A DNA stretch of 64,000 nucleotides from Halorubrum sp. F4 (GTDB taxonomy: Archaea; Halobacteriota; Halobacteria; Halobacteriales; Haloferacaceae): positions 150,398-214,397 of the forward strand of contig NZ_JAPDFS010000002.1 of assembly GCF_027257195.1 (NCBI RefSeq), given 5' to 3'. The notes below the pieces were generated by a model. That model saw nothing but the letters and a program-made list of their open reading frames with translations. It was not told where the DNA came from and searched no databases. Below are positions 42,899 through 52,158 of the stretch, one piece after another (within the stretch, counting starts at the first letter, position 1; every line of letters starts with the position of its first letter). Position numbers and translations under genes: made by a program.

Positions 42899-44743
42899 TC
42901 AAAGCCCCCAGATCGCGACGATCCCGAGAGTGGTCACGATCGAGAGGAGGAGCTGGAGCGGCCCGCCGACGCGCAGGAAGTCGGTGAACTCGTAGCCGCC
43001 GGGACCGTACACCATCAGGTTGGTCTGATAGCCGACCGGCGTCATGAAGGAGGTCGCGGACGCGAAGGTCACGGCGAGCAGGAACGTGAACCCGTTGGCG
43101 TCGAGCCTCGCCGCGGCGTCGACCGCGATCGGGATCATCAACACGACCGTGGCCACCGGCGTGATCACGTTCGCGAGCAGTCCCGTGACGACGTAGAACA
43201 ACAGCAACACGGCCACGAGCGGGAGGACGGACCCGGTCGCGACGAGCCCCTCGGCGATGAGCGCGGCCCCGCCGGTCGCCTCCATCGCGAGCCCGAGCGG
43301 GACCACGCCGGCCAGAAGGAAGACGACGTTCCAGGAGACGGCGTCGTAGGCGTCCGCCGAGGAGAGACAGCCGGTGACGATCATCGCGAACACCCCGCCG
43401 AGGGCGGCGATCACGATCGGGAGGACGTCGAGGGCGGCCAGACCGACCACGGCGGCCATGATCGCGACGGCGACGGGCGTCTCCGGCGAGAGCGGGGCGA
43501 TCTCCTCCGCGTCCGCCTCCTCGAACCGATCGAGCGCGTCCTCGTGGATCACGAGGAGGTCGTCGCCGTCGGCGAAGTACTCGACCGACTCGGGCGTGGT
43601 CTGAACCAGGAGTAGGTCGCCCGCCTCCAGCGGCACGTCCGAGAGGTCGGTGCGGATCAGCTCGTTTCCCCGGCGGATCGCGAGCACCGTCATGCCGTGA
43701 AACGCCTTGAGGCGGGACTCGGAGAGGGTCTCGCCGAGGAACCGGGACGTCTCGGGAACGACCGCCTTCCCGAGCCGATCGGCGGAGTCCGCGTCGGTGA
43801 ACGTCTCCTCGGTGACGCCGCCGCGGTCGACGCGGTCGAGCCCCAGTCGCTGCCGAAAGCGGTTCACCGTCGTTCGTGAACCGTTGACGACCACCACATC
43901 ACCCGCCTGGAGCCGCTGGTCGCTTCCGGCGGCGAGGAACGTCTCGCCGTTGCGCCGGATCTGAAGCGGCGTCACCGTCCCGTCCGTCCGCTCGTCGATC
44001 GCCGCGACCGGGAGCCCGATCGCGTCCGAATCGGGACCGACGCGGAGCTCCGCGAGGAAGTCCTCGAGTTCGAACTCCTCGACGAGGTCGGCGTCGACCG
44101 GGACGCGAGCCGGAGTGAGCCACCGCCCGACGGTCATCAGGTACGCGAGCCCGACGAGGAGAACGATCGCGCCGAGCCCGGTGAACTCGAACATCCCGAT
44201 CGGGCCCCGATCGAGCAGCGTCGCGGCGAACTCGCTGGCGAGCAGGTTCGTCGAGGTGCCGATGAGCGTCAGCGTGCCGCCGAGGATCGCGGCGTACGAC
44301 AGCGGCAGGAGGAGCTTCGAGGGGGAGACGCCGGTCTCCCTCGCCAGGTCGGTGATCATCGGGATGAACACCGCGACGACCGGGGTGTTGTTGACCACGC
44401 CGGCGATCGGGCCGGTGGTGCCGATCGTCGCCGCCAGCGCGCGCGTCTCGCTGCCGCGCGTGAGCCGGGCGAGGTGGACCCCGAGCCGCTGGACCAGTCC
44501 CGTCCGCTGTATCCCGGCGCTCAGCATGTACATCGCGACGATGGTGACCGTCGCGGTGTTCGCGAATCCCGAGATGGCGCCGCGCGCACCGACGCCGGTC
44601 CACGGCTCCAGGGCCGCCAGCGCGACGACGATCCCGATCGCGGTGACGTCGGTGGGGATGACCTCGGAGACGAAGAGCACCAGCGCGACGCCGATCAACG
44701 CGAAGACGACGAGCGCGGCCGTCGGAACGCCGGCGATGACCAT
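42899..44743 (-). CDS. SLC13-type (DASS/CitMHS-like) anion permease with TrkA-C domains
   Basis: 614 residues. An N-terminal half of hydrophobic helices, including TGPIAGVVNNTPVVAVFIPM, is separated from the C-terminal half by two RCK_C/TrkA-C domains (near 220-290 and 330-400, with VTPLQIRRNGETFLAAGSDQ and MTVLAIRRGNELIRTDLSDV). The C-terminal half repeats the NxxT-type pattern (TGLLANVITPVATVVLMIPI). Family members import divalent anions such as sulfate or dicarboxylates with cations; the substrate is unknown. Leaderless, with TATA-like CATATACGG about 28 nt before the ATG. Confidence 0.88.
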   Translation of the reverse strand: MVIAGVPTAALVVFALIGVALVLFVSEVIPTDVTAIGIVVALAALEPWTGVGARGAISGFANTATVTIVAMYMLSAGIQRTGLVQRLGVHLARLTRGSETRALAATIGTTGPIAGVVNNTPVVAVFIPMITDLARETGVSPSKLLLPLSYAAILGGTLTLIGTSTNLLASEFAATLLDRGPIGMFEFTGLGAIVLLVGLAYLMTVGRWLTPARVPVDADLVEEFELEDFLAELRVGPDSDAIGLPVAAIDERTDGTVTPLQIRRNGETFLAAGSDQRLQAGDVVVVNGSRTTVNRFRQRLGLDRVDRGGVTEETFTDADSADRLGKAVVPETSRFLGETLSESRLKAFHGMTVLAIRRGNELIRTDLSDVPLEAGDLLLVQTTPESVEYFADGDDLLVIHEDALDRFEEADAEEIAPLSPETPVAVAIMAAVVGLAALDVLPIVIAALGGVFAMIVTGCLSSADAYDAVSWNVVFLLAGVVPLGLAMEATGGAALIAEGLVATGSVLPLVAVLLLFYVVTGLLANVITPVATVVLMIPIAVDAAARLDANGFTFLLAVTFASATSFMTPVGYQTNLMVYGPGGYEFTDFLRVGGPLQLLLSIVTTLGIVAIWGL

Positions 44744-44860
44744 GTCCTACCGCACTCGGAGCGACCGTATATGGCTTCGGTCCGCCGGAGCGGAGTCGTC
44801 GCCGGAGCGGAGCCGTCGCTCGGCCGTCGTGGTGTGACTCGGAGAAGCGGGCGCGTCGTA

Positions 44861-45145
44861 CTACTCGATGTGGCCTTCACGGCGGAGCTGGTCGGCCTGG
44901 TCGTCGGTGTAGCGCCACTCGACGTTGGCCTTCTCGTCCTGCCAGCTCCACGGCTCCGCGAGGACGACGTCGCCCTCGTTGATCCACGTGCGATACTTCA
45001 TTCGGCCGGGGATCCGTCCCAGCCGCTCCTTTCCGTCCACACACCGGAGGCGGACGTGGTTGCCGCCGAGGTGTTCCGTCACGACGGCGAACACTTCGTC
45101 GTCTGAGGGCATTCGGAGGTTCCGACGCCCGGATTCTTCGCTCAC
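44861..45145 (-). CDS. eif1A: Translation initiation factor aIF1A
   Basis: 94 residues from GTG 45145. The start [20 protein letters not shown] is typical of haloarchaeal aIF1A; the S1/OB fold core has [20 protein letters not shown] and [20 protein letters not shown]. It binds the 30S A-site region during initiation. The GTG is supported by a TATA box about 28 nt upstream (leaderless); a longer in-frame reading would cross that box. Organisms of this group can have more than one aIF1A gene; whether this is the main copy is unknown. Confidence 0.92.
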   Translation of the reverse strand: MSEESGRRNLRMPSDDEVFAVVTEHLGGNHVRLRCVDGKERLGRIPGRMKYRTWINEGDVVLAEPWSWQDEKANVEWRYTDDQADQLRREGHIE

Positions 45146-45168
45146 GTCGTCCGATAGGAGGCACGTCC

Positions 45169-45177
45169 GTATAAGTG
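45169..45177 (-). promoter_or_regulatory. TATA box for aIF1A (leaderless, GTG start)
   Basis: On the minus strand CACTTATAC is centred about 28 nt before the GTG at 45145, so the transcript likely starts at or just before the GTG. Confidence 0.6.
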
Positions 45178-45255
45178 ATGGGAGACGCGAGTCCGCGCAC
45201 CTCACGAGAGCCGGTGACACGGATCCGATGATACGGAAACGTCCACCGGCGGAGA

Positions 45256-45795
45256 TCACCCGAAGACGACGTCGACTTGCGCGCGCGTCTCCGCCTCGTC
45301 GCCGGAGTTGTCGACGACCACCACGTCGCCGCCGGTGCCGCGGACGGCGTCGGTCGCGTCGACCCGATCGAACAGCTCCTTGAAGTGGAGGTGGACGTCG
45401 AAGTCGGCGTCGCTTATCCCGTCACGACGACGAATTCGCTCCTTCACCACCGACTCGTCGCACTCGACTTTCACCAGCGCGAATCGGTCGGCCACGTGGT
45501 CGGCCGTCTCCCTCGCGGCGGCCCGGAACCGCTCGTCCGCGAACGTTGCGTCGAGAACGACCGATTCACCCTCGACCACGCGCTCGCGGGCGCGCTCGAG
45601 AAGCTCCGCGTACACCGCCTCCGTCTCCTCTTCGGCGTAGGTCGGCTCGGGAAACAGGTCCTTGCGGATCACGTCCGTGCGGAGGATCCGCGCGTCGACG
45701 TGTTCGGCCACCCGCTCGGCGACGGTCGTCTTGCCGACCCCCGGCAGTCCGCAGACGACGACGAGCGCCGCGGAGTCAGCTGCGGCCAGACTCAT
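45256..45795 (-). CDS. P-loop kinase-like protein (AAA_33)
   Basis: 179 residues. The Walker A motif is [18 protein letters not shown] near the start, followed by [13 protein letters not shown], a middle region [18 protein letters not shown] and a C-terminal VVVVDNSG. This is the small kinase or AAA_33 fold (shikimate kinase/gluconokinase/chloramphenicol phosphotransferase-like). The phosphate acceptor is unknown. I start at ATG 45795; an upstream in-frame ATG (45822) would add nine residues. Divergent from the 41-aa gene. Confidence 0.82.
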   Translation of the reverse strand: MSLAAADSAALVVVCGLPGVGKTTVAERVAEHVDARILRTDVIRKDLFPEPTYAEEETEAVYAELLERARERVVEGESVVLDATFADERFRAAARETADHVADRFALVKVECDESVVKERIRRRDGISDADFDVHLHFKELFDRVDATDAVRGTGGDVVVVDNSGDEAETRAQVDVVFG

Positions 45796-45905
45796 TCGAG
45801 AAAAGTGTCGATCGAGACGCACATGAACCTTACTCTCGGTCGCCGCGTCCCGTTCACGGACGAGCGAGCGAAGCCTTCAAACCGCGTCCGAGCGACCGCT
45901 CCTTC

Positions 45906-46031
45906 ATGGACGCACTCACCTTCGAGCAGGAACCCGAACACCTCTCGCCGATCGTCGTCGTCGCGACGATCGCGTTGGTCTCCGTCTTCGTCGTCGGACT
46001 GCTCTACCGGGCGATCGGCCTCGTGATCTGA
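45906..46031 (+). CDS. Small single-pass membrane protein (41 aa)
   Basis: 41 residues: a polar N-terminus MDALTFEQEPEHLS and one long hydrophobic helix (PIVVVATIALVSVFVVGLLY) with a short Arg-Ala end. Codon use matches real genes, and CCTTCAAACC at about 45869-45878 is a plausible TATA region with leaderless spacing. No family recognised; it may be a small regulatory or accessory membrane peptide. It is easily missed because of its length. Confidence 0.6.
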   Translation: MDALTFEQEPEHLSPIVVVATIALVSVFVVGLLYRAIGLVI

Positions 46032-46167
46032 TAGTGATCACCGCGATTCGGGATCGCCGGTCCGATGGATCTCGCGATCCGATCGTCGGATGGACGTGTG
46101 TGAGGGACTCGGCGGTACGGCCGGGAAACGTCGAACAGTAAAGTACCTCTCCCGTGGACACACCGGT

Positions 46168-46653
46168 ATGACCAACAGGGAGGTCGACGACGTAGACAAA
46201 GCGATCCTGTACGCGCTCCAGGAGGACGCCCGAAACGTGTCCTCCGGCGACATCGCGGAGCGGACCGGTACCTCGGACAGCACGGTCCGCAAGCGGATCC
46301 AGCGTCTCGAATCCGACCGCGTGATCAAGGGATACAGCGCCAACGTCGACTACCAGAAGTCGGGATATCCCCTCCGCATGCTGCTCTACTGTACCGCCTC
46401 GATCCCCGAACGTGGGGATCTCATTCCCGATATCCTGGACCTCGACGGGGTCGTCTCGGTCCAGGAACTGGTCACCGGCGAACAGAACCTCCTCGTGACC
46501 GCAGTCGGCGAGACCGACGGCGACATCACGTCCGTGGCACAGGAGCTTCTGGACATGGGTCTCACGGTCGCCGACGAAGTCCTCGTCCGAACCCACGAGA
46601 CGACGCCGTTCGGCGAGTTCGACCCGGCGAACCACGCGGCGGAGGGAGAGTAA
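46168..46653 (+). CDS. Lrp/AsnC-family transcriptional regulator
   Basis: 161 residues. N-terminal helix-turn-helix: VDKAILYALQEDARNVSSGD and TGTSDSTVRKRIQRLESDRV. The C-terminal RAM-like domain starts near YPLRMLLYCTASIPERGDL and ends with LVTAVGETDGDITSVAQELL. Such regulators often respond to amino acids. It directly precedes the dabB-dabA operon on the same strand and a repeat-rich 165-bp gap, so control of carbon uptake is likely by position but unproven. Start at ATG 46168; the in-frame extension upstream is not regulator-like. Confidence 0.92.
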   Translation: MTNREVDDVDKAILYALQEDARNVSSGDIAERTGTSDSTVRKRIQRLESDRVIKGYSANVDYQKSGYPLRMLLYCTASIPERGDLIPDILDLDGVVSVQELVTGEQNLLVTAVGETDGDITSVAQELLDMGLTVADEVLVRTHETTPFGEFDPANHAAEGE

Positions 46654-46657
46654 CCAT

Positions 46658-46735
46658 AACGTTCTATAATTGAGAATATTCGAACGATTTGTGAATATGG
46701 ATAGATTTATCAAACGTTCTGTTCTCAATAGCGAG
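46658..46735 (+). promoter_or_regulatory. dabBA promoter with repeated and inverted motifs
   Basis: A TATA-like GATTTATC is at 46704-46711. Around it are two copies of AACGTTCT (46658-46665 and 46713-46720), and an imperfect inverted repeat ATTGAGAAtattCGAACG (46669-46686) against CGTTCtgTTCTCAAT (46715-46729). The TATA box lies between the arms. This arrangement could be a looping operator for the Lrp-type regulator encoded just upstream; this is inference. The predicted start would give a leader of roughly 80 nt before ATG 46819. Confidence 0.45.
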
Positions 46736-46818
46736 TAGACACGACCGGAAAGGGATCTCGACCCCATCCCGATCGCCGGGATGACCGAGTCCGTCCCGAT
46801 CGTCGGGTCGGTCGTACG

Positions 46819-48321
46819 ATGGATCGAACGATGGCAGGACGCACCTCGAAGCCGACGGTCGGATCGCTCCCGGACGCGACGACGGGATCGTCGTACGTGC
46901 CGGTTGTACTGACGTGGCTCGTGTGGTCGATCTTCGTCGCGAGCGTCGTCGTCCTCGTCGCTCGAATCCGACTCGGAACCTCGTTGGAGGTCACGGGCGT
47001 GATCGGCGTCGACGGTCTGACCGTTCTGCTGTGGGTCGTCGTGGCCTTCTTCAGCGGTATCGTTCACAGCTACTCGCGCCGGTACATGGCCGGGAGCCGC
47101 CACGAGACCGCCTTCTTCCTGTCCGTGTTCGGCTTCACGGTCATCGTGATGGGGCTCGCCGCCGCCGACCACCTCGCCCTGTTCGCCGTCCTGTGGCTGG
47201 CGATGGGACTGGTGATGGCGGAGCTGATCGGCACCGTCGACGGCTGGAAGCAGGCGCGGGCCGCCGCGAGCGTCGCCCGCACGTACTTCCTCGCCAGCAG
47301 CGCGCTCCTCGCCGTCGCGCTGACGACGCTGTGGTGGGCGACCGGCGAAGCGACGATCTCCGGGATCGCCGCGGTCGCGGCCGTCAGCGGCCTCGACGGA
47401 CCCGTCTGGCTCGTCGCCGCGGTCGCGCTCGTCATCGCGGCGATGATCCAGTCCGCGCTCGTCCCGTTCCACGGCTGGCTGCTCTCCTCGATGACCACCC
47501 CGACGCCGGCCTCGGCGCTGATGCACGCCGGATTCGTCAACGCGGGCGGCATCCTCTTGACTCGTTTCGCGCCGGTCGTGACCGTCGACGCGACCCTCAT
47601 GCTCGGGATCGTGGCCGTCGGCGCGACCAGCGCCCTGCTGGGTAAGCTCCTCAAGGCCGTCCAGACCGACGTCAAGGGCGAACTGGGTTGCTCGACGGTC
47701 GGACAGATGGGGTTCATGATCATGCAGGCCGGCCTCGGCTTCTTCGGGGCCGCCATCACCCACCTCGTCCTTCACGGGTTCTACAAGGCGTACCACTTCC
47801 TCAGCGCGGGCGAGCGGATCGAGCACGCGAGTCCGATTCACGAGGCGTCCAGCGAAGCGGGCGTCGCCGGCCTCGTCACCGTCCTGCTGACCGGGCTGGC
47901 GGGCGGCGCGCTGTTCGCGGCCCTCACCGGGAAGGGAACGAGCGTCGATAGCGGGCTGTTGCTCGCGTTGTTCGTGGTTCTCACGACGCTCCACGCGGCC
48001 CGCAGCGTCGTCGAACGCGCCTCGCTTCCGGGACCGGCCCGCTACGGCGCGGTTCCGCTCGTGTTCCTGCCGGCGATCACCGTCTACGCGCTCGTCTACG
48101 AGGCGATATCGGGCGTGCTCTCCGGGCTTCCGGTCGTTTCGGCCCCGACCGAACTCGGCGCCGTCCACGCGCTCGTCGCCGTCGTCTTCGTCGCCGTCTA
48201 CGTCGCGATGGAGGCCGACCTCCACGAGCGCAGTCCGCGTCTCTACGTCGCACTGTTGAACGCGAGCCAACCCGCGCCGAGCACCGTGTTGACCGCCACG
48301 GAGGAATACGATGAGTACTGA
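46819..48321 (+). CDS. dabB: DabB: proton-conducting (NuoL-like) subunit of the DAB inorganic-carbon uptake system
   Basis: 500 residues of the NuoL/antiporter fold with many helices. Landmarks are SALVPFHGWLLSSMTTPTPA followed by LMHAGFVNAGGILL, then KAVQTDVKGELGCSTVGQMG and HGFYKAYHFLSAGERI with conserved Lys and His. In bacteria DabB couples an ion gradient to DabA so that CO2 is trapped as bicarbonate inside the cell. Two candidate starts, ATG 46819 and ATG 46831; I take the first. dabA overlaps its end by 11 bp. Confidence 0.88.
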   Translation: MDRTMAGRTSKPTVGSLPDATTGSSYVPVVLTWLVWSIFVASVVVLVARIRLGTSLEVTGVIGVDGLTVLLWVVVAFFSGIVHSYSRRYMAGSRHETAFFLSVFGFTVIVMGLAAADHLALFAVLWLAMGLVMAELIGTVDGWKQARAAASVARTYFLASSALLAVALTTLWWATGEATISGIAAVAAVSGLDGPVWLVAAVALVIAAMIQSALVPFHGWLLSSMTTPTPASALMHAGFVNAGGILLTRFAPVVTVDATLMLGIVAVGATSALLGKLLKAVQTDVKGELGCSTVGQMGFMIMQAGLGFFGAAITHLVLHGFYKAYHFLSAGERIEHASPIHEASSEAGVAGLVTVLLTGLAGGALFAALTGKGTSVDSGLLLALFVVLTTLHAARSVVERASLPGPARYGAVPLVFLPAITVYALVYEAISGVLSGLPVVSAPTELGAVHALVAVVFVAVYVAMEADLHERSPRLYVALLNASQPAPSTVLTATEEYDEY

Positions 48322-50812
48322 ACACGTCACCGAGGAGCGCACCATCGAGGAACGCACCATCGAGGAACGTATCGACGGGGCGGCGACCACGGTCGGCTCG
48401 CTCTGGCCGATCCACTCGTTCGTGACGGCCAACCCGCTCGCCGGCTTCGAGGGGCTGCCGTTCGAGGAGGCGGTCGGGCAGGCCTCGGACCTCCTGGGCG
48501 GCCGGGGCTATCCGAGTCCGGAGACGTTCCGGGCCGCCCTCGACCGCGGGCAGATCGATCCCGGGATACTCGACTCGGAGCTGGCCGAGCGCGGCTACGA
48601 GGCCGACCCGGAGACCCTGCTGGAGCGCATGGAGGCCGAGGCGGAGTCCACGAGTGCGGCCGGTGGGCCGGAGCTCCGGAACGCGGAGGGGACGGATCCG
48701 GACGTACGGCGCGTCGATCGCGTGCTGACGAAGTGGCTATCGGCGTTCCTCGACGAGGGCCAGGCGCGGTGGTCGATGCCGAACCGCGAAGCGGGGTTCT
48801 ACGGTGCCGTCCGGTCCGTGGCTGCCCACGACGGACGGATCCCCGACGAGGGGGTCGTCGCGAACCTGCCCCGATCCCCGATCGACGCCATCGAGGCCGT
48901 ACTGGAGCCGTATCCGGAGAGCCAGTGGGTTCCCATTTTCGAGGAGCAGTTCGCCGCGCTCTCGGGATGGACGGGGTTCATCAATCAGCGCACCGCCGCG
49001 GACGGCGCGTGGCAGTCGGCCCACCCCATCACGCTCGAGGGATACCTCGCGGTACGGCTCGCGCTTTCGGACGGCTTCGGCGTCGATCTCGAGCCGTCGA
49101 CCGGTCGCGACGGGGGGACGGTCGGTTCGGGAGACGAGATCGCCGACGCGTTCTTGAGCGCGTGGGAGGCGAGCTACCGCCGCGAGGTGGTCTCCAGCGT
49201 CGCCGCCGAGAGCGAGGCGCTCGACGCCGGCGATTCCGAGGTCCTCGCCGACGGCGACGCCTCCGACCGCCCGGACGCGCAGCTGGTCTTCTGTATCGAC
49301 ACGCGCTCGGAGGTGATCCGCCGGCACGTCGAGGCGGCCGGCGACTACGAGACCCACGGCTACGCCGGCTTCTTCGGGATCCCGATGGAGTACCGCGGCC
49401 ACGGTTCCGAGGTGTCGATCGACGCCCGTCCGCCGATCCTCGACTCGAAACACCACGTCACGGAGACCCCCGCGGATGAGGGCGCACTGGCGAGACACGA
49501 CCGCTGGTCGAGCCTCCGCGAGGCCGCGGGCGGGGCGATCGAGACGCTGAAGACCAACCCCGCCACCGCGTTCGGCTTCGTCGAGAACGCCGGCAGCGGG
49601 TACGGGCTGGCGCTCGCGGCCCGCACGCTCGTTCCCGGTCGCGTCCGCGACCTGCTCTCCGGCGTCGGCGACGCCGTGCCCGACGACCACGAGTTCTGCG
49701 ACCAGACCGTCGACCACCGGGGCGATCACGCCGGCGACCTGCCGGTCGGGCTGACGCACGAGGAGAAGGTCGAGTACGCCGCGACCGCCTTCGATCTGAT
49801 GGGATGGGAGCGGTTCGGGCGGCTCGTCGTCTTCACCGGGCACGCGGGCGAGACGGCCAACAACCCCTACGACTCGAGTCTGGACTGCGGGGCGTGTGCC
49901 GGCAATCCCGGCGGTCCGAACGCCCGTCTGCTCGCGACCGTCTGTAACGACGAGACCGTCAAGGCCGACCTCCGCGACCGCGGGTTCGACGTGCCCGAGG
50001 ACACCGTCTTCCTCGCCGGAGAGCACAACACCACGACCGACGAGATCGAGCTGTACGACGGGCACGTCCCCGAGAGCCACGCCGAGGACGTCGAGCGGTT
50101 GCGCGCGGACCTCGGCACGGCTCGCGAGCACGCGGCCGCCGAGCGCGTCGGATCGGCGGGAACCGAAGCGGACGGCGCGGCGAGCGTCAGGGAGGCGGAG
50201 CGTCGCGCCGCCGACTGGGCCGAGACCCGTCCCGAGTGGGGACTGGCCGGCAACGCCGGCTTCGTCGTCGGGCCCCGCGAGTTGACGAACGACCTCGATC
50301 TCGACGGACGCGCGTTCCTCCACTCGTACGACTGGTCGACCGATCCCGACGGCGACGCGCTCGAAGCGATCCTCGCGGGCCCGATGGTCGTCACGCAGTG
50401 GATCAACGCCCAGTACTACTTCTCGACGGTGGACAACGCCGTGTACGGCAGCGGGTCGAAGGTGACACAGAACGCGGTCGGAAACGTCGGCGTCTACCAG
50501 GGCAACGGCGGCGACCTGATGACCGGACTCCCCCTCCAGTCGCTGATGGCCGCGGACGACGAGCCGTACCACCAGCCGCTCCGGCTCTCGACGGTCGTCC
50601 ACGCGCCGGTCGACCGCGTCACCGAGACCCTGGCCAACCATGAGGAGTTGACCGGACTGCTCGACAACGACTGGCTCTCCCTGACGGTCGTCGATCCCAC
50701 CCGAGAGCACCGCGCGTTCCACTACGAGGAGGACCTCGAGTGGACCTCGTCGTCCGAGCGTCCCGACGTTCGCCACGCGGTACCGAACGCGCCCGCGGTC
50801 GCGGACGACTGA
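48311..50812 (+). CDS. dabA: DabA (DUF2309/UPF0753): carbonic-anhydrase-like subunit of the DAB uptake system
   Basis: 833 residues, soluble and peripheral. Early landmark HSFVTANPLAGFEGLPFEEA. The zinc site of characterised DabA (Cys, Asp, His, Cys) is matched by LVFCIDTRSE (C328, D330) and FTGHAGETANNPYDSSLDCG (H511, C526; 15 residues apart as in Halothiobacillus C351/D353/H524/C539, from memory). It is a beta-carbonic-anhydrase-like enzyme that works with DabB to hydrate CO2 vectorially. Its first residues include a tandem TIEER repeat. ATG 48311 overlaps dabB. Confidence 0.9.
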   Translation: MSTEHVTEERTIEERTIEERIDGAATTVGSLWPIHSFVTANPLAGFEGLPFEEAVGQASDLLGGRGYPSPETFRAALDRGQIDPGILDSELAERGYEADPETLLERMEAEAESTSAAGGPELRNAEGTDPDVRRVDRVLTKWLSAFLDEGQARWSMPNREAGFYGAVRSVAAHDGRIPDEGVVANLPRSPIDAIEAVLEPYPESQWVPIFEEQFAALSGWTGFINQRTAADGAWQSAHPITLEGYLAVRLALSDGFGVDLEPSTGRDGGTVGSGDEIADAFLSAWEASYRREVVSSVAAESEALDAGDSEVLADGDASDRPDAQLVFCIDTRSEVIRRHVEAAGDYETHGYAGFFGIPMEYRGHGSEVSIDARPPILDSKHHVTETPADEGALARHDRWSSLREAAGGAIETLKTNPATAFGFVENAGSGYGLALAARTLVPGRVRDLLSGVGDAVPDDHEFCDQTVDHRGDHAGDLPVGLTHEEKVEYAATAFDLMGWERFGRLVVFTGHAGETANNPYDSSLDCGACAGNPGGPNARLLATVCNDETVKADLRDRGFDVPEDTVFLAGEHNTTTDEIELYDGHVPESHAEDVERLRADLGTAREHAAAERVGSAGTEADGAASVREAERRAADWAETRPEWGLAGNAGFVVGPRELTNDLDLDGRAFLHSYDWSTDPDGDALEAILAGPMVVTQWINAQYYFSTVDNAVYGSGSKVTQNAVGNVGVYQGNGGDLMTGLPLQSLMAADDEPYHQPLRLSTVVHAPVDRVTETLANHEELTGLLDNDWLSLTVVDPTREHRAFHYEEDLEWTSSSERPDVRHAVPNAPAVADD

Positions 50813-50901
50813 CGGGGGTCGACGGGGCTCGAGGGGTCTCGGATCCGTCCTCCCGACTCACATCCGACAGCCGTATGTCGCCACCGGCCGAACCGGACGT
50901 A

Positions 50902-52158
50902 ATGGACCGTCGAGTCCTGTTCGCGATCCTGATCCTGTTCGCCGGCGGCGCCACCGGCGTCGGCGTCGCCACGTTCGCGTTCGTCGGCCTCGACGACACG
51001 AACGCCGAGGCCACGATCGTTTGGGAATCGGAACCCGCCGCGGGCGACGACGGCAGCGGAACCGCGACCGTCGACGTCGACGGGGAGACGCTGGTCGTCC
51101 AGCCGACCGTCGAGGACGGAGACCGCGCCGTCCGCGCGGTGGTCCCGGGCGACGGCCGGGCGTGGACGACTCGGATATCGGGAACGCCGGGCGAAGGCGA
51201 TGACGACGAGGAGGGGGAGGGAGACGGAACCGATCCGGTCGACGTGAGTCGGCTCACGACCGGCACGCTCGACGGCGATCGGGTGGTCGCGCTGACGACC
51301 GGACCGGGGAGACTCGTCGTGTTGAACGCCGACGACGGCGAGGAGCGGTTCGTCGTCGATCTCGGCGGATCCGGAGGCGTCGCTCCGACTATCGGTGATC
51401 CGACCGGGGACGGTGAGAACGTCGTCGTCGGGGTCGCGACCGACGGGACCGTGCTCGCGGTCGACGGCGACGGCGACCCGGTCTTCGAGGCGTCGGTGGA
51501 CGGGCGGGTCGAACGACGGCCGCTCGTCGTCGGGCCCGATCCGGATCCCGACGGACGCGACGAGTCGGTGGCCGGCGGCGTCGCGGTCTCGACTGCAAGG
51601 ACGGACGCCGGAACCGTCCACTTCTTCGACGAGTCGGGCGAGACGCGGTGGACGACGACGCCGACGGTGACGGCGGTCGACTGGACCGTCGCTGAGACGC
51701 GCCGCGGCCCGGTTCTGGCGCTCGGCGGGTCCAACGGGAACCTCGAGGCGCTGGAGGTCGCGGACGGCGCCTCGCGGTACGAGGTCGGTCTCCAGGACCG
51801 TCCCGTCGCCGTGGGCGACGTCGACGGCGGCCAGATCCTCGTCGGCGGCGTCGGCAGCGTCTGGGCGGTCAACCTGCTCGACGGCGAGGTCGTCTGGAAA
51901 CAGCAGTTCGGCGGGCAGACGCGCGTGAACGCGCCGACCGTCGGAGAGTTCGCCGGCGACGACACGCCGGAGTCGGCCGCGGTGAACCGCGAGGGCGAGG
52001 TGCTCGGATTGACCCGAAACGGCGAGGTCGTCGTCCGCGGAAGCGTCCCGGAGACGGTCGTGTACGCGAGCCCCCGGTTCGCCGATGCGAACGACGACGG
52101 AACCGACGAGGTCCTCGTCGTCGACCGGGACGGCGTCGTGCGTGCGCTCTCGGCGTAG
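50902..52158 (+). CDS. PQQ-like beta-propeller protein, membrane-anchored
   Basis: 418 residues. N-terminal RRVLFAILILFAGGATGVG is a signal anchor or uncleaved membrane helix. The rest is a repeated beta-propeller with blades such as LVVLNADDGEERFVVDLGG, TVLAVDGDGDPVFEASVDG and WAVNLLDGEVVWKQQFGG, the PQQ-binding-like repeat pattern; the last blade ends VLVVDRDGVVRALSA. It should lie outside the cell. The function is unknown; such proteins can be scaffolds. An alternative start at ATG 50875 is in frame. It is downstream of dabA, about 90 bp away, and may or may not be co-transcribed. Confidence 0.82.
   Translation: MDRRVLFAILILFAGGATGVGVATFAFVGLDDTNAEATIVWESEPAAGDDGSGTATVDVDGETLVVQPTVEDGDRAVRAVVPGDGRAWTTRISGTPGEGDDDEEGEGDGTDPVDVSRLTTGTLDGDRVVALTTGPGRLVVLNADDGEERFVVDLGGSGGVAPTIGDPTGDGENVVVGVATDGTVLAVDGDGDPVFEASVDGRVERRPLVVGPDPDPDGRDESVAGGVAVSTARTDAGTVHFFDESGETRWTTTPTVTAVDWTVAETRRGPVLALGGSNGNLEALEVADGASRYEVGLQDRPVAVGDVDGGQILVGGVGSVWAVNLLDGEVVWKQQFGGQTRVNAPTVGEFAGDDTPESAAVNREGEVLGLTRNGEVVVRGSVPETVVYASPRFADANDDGTDEVLVVDRDGVVRALSA

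Noticed and set aside
45916..48432. Very long open frame on the minus strand
   Set aside because: Antisense to dabB and neighbours; Arg/Glu/Asp-rich low-complexity composition typical of shadow frames in high-GC DNA and no family pattern.
48737..50776. 679-codon open frame on the minus strand
   Set aside because: Shadow of dabA; Arg/Val/Gly-rich with no recognisable domain.
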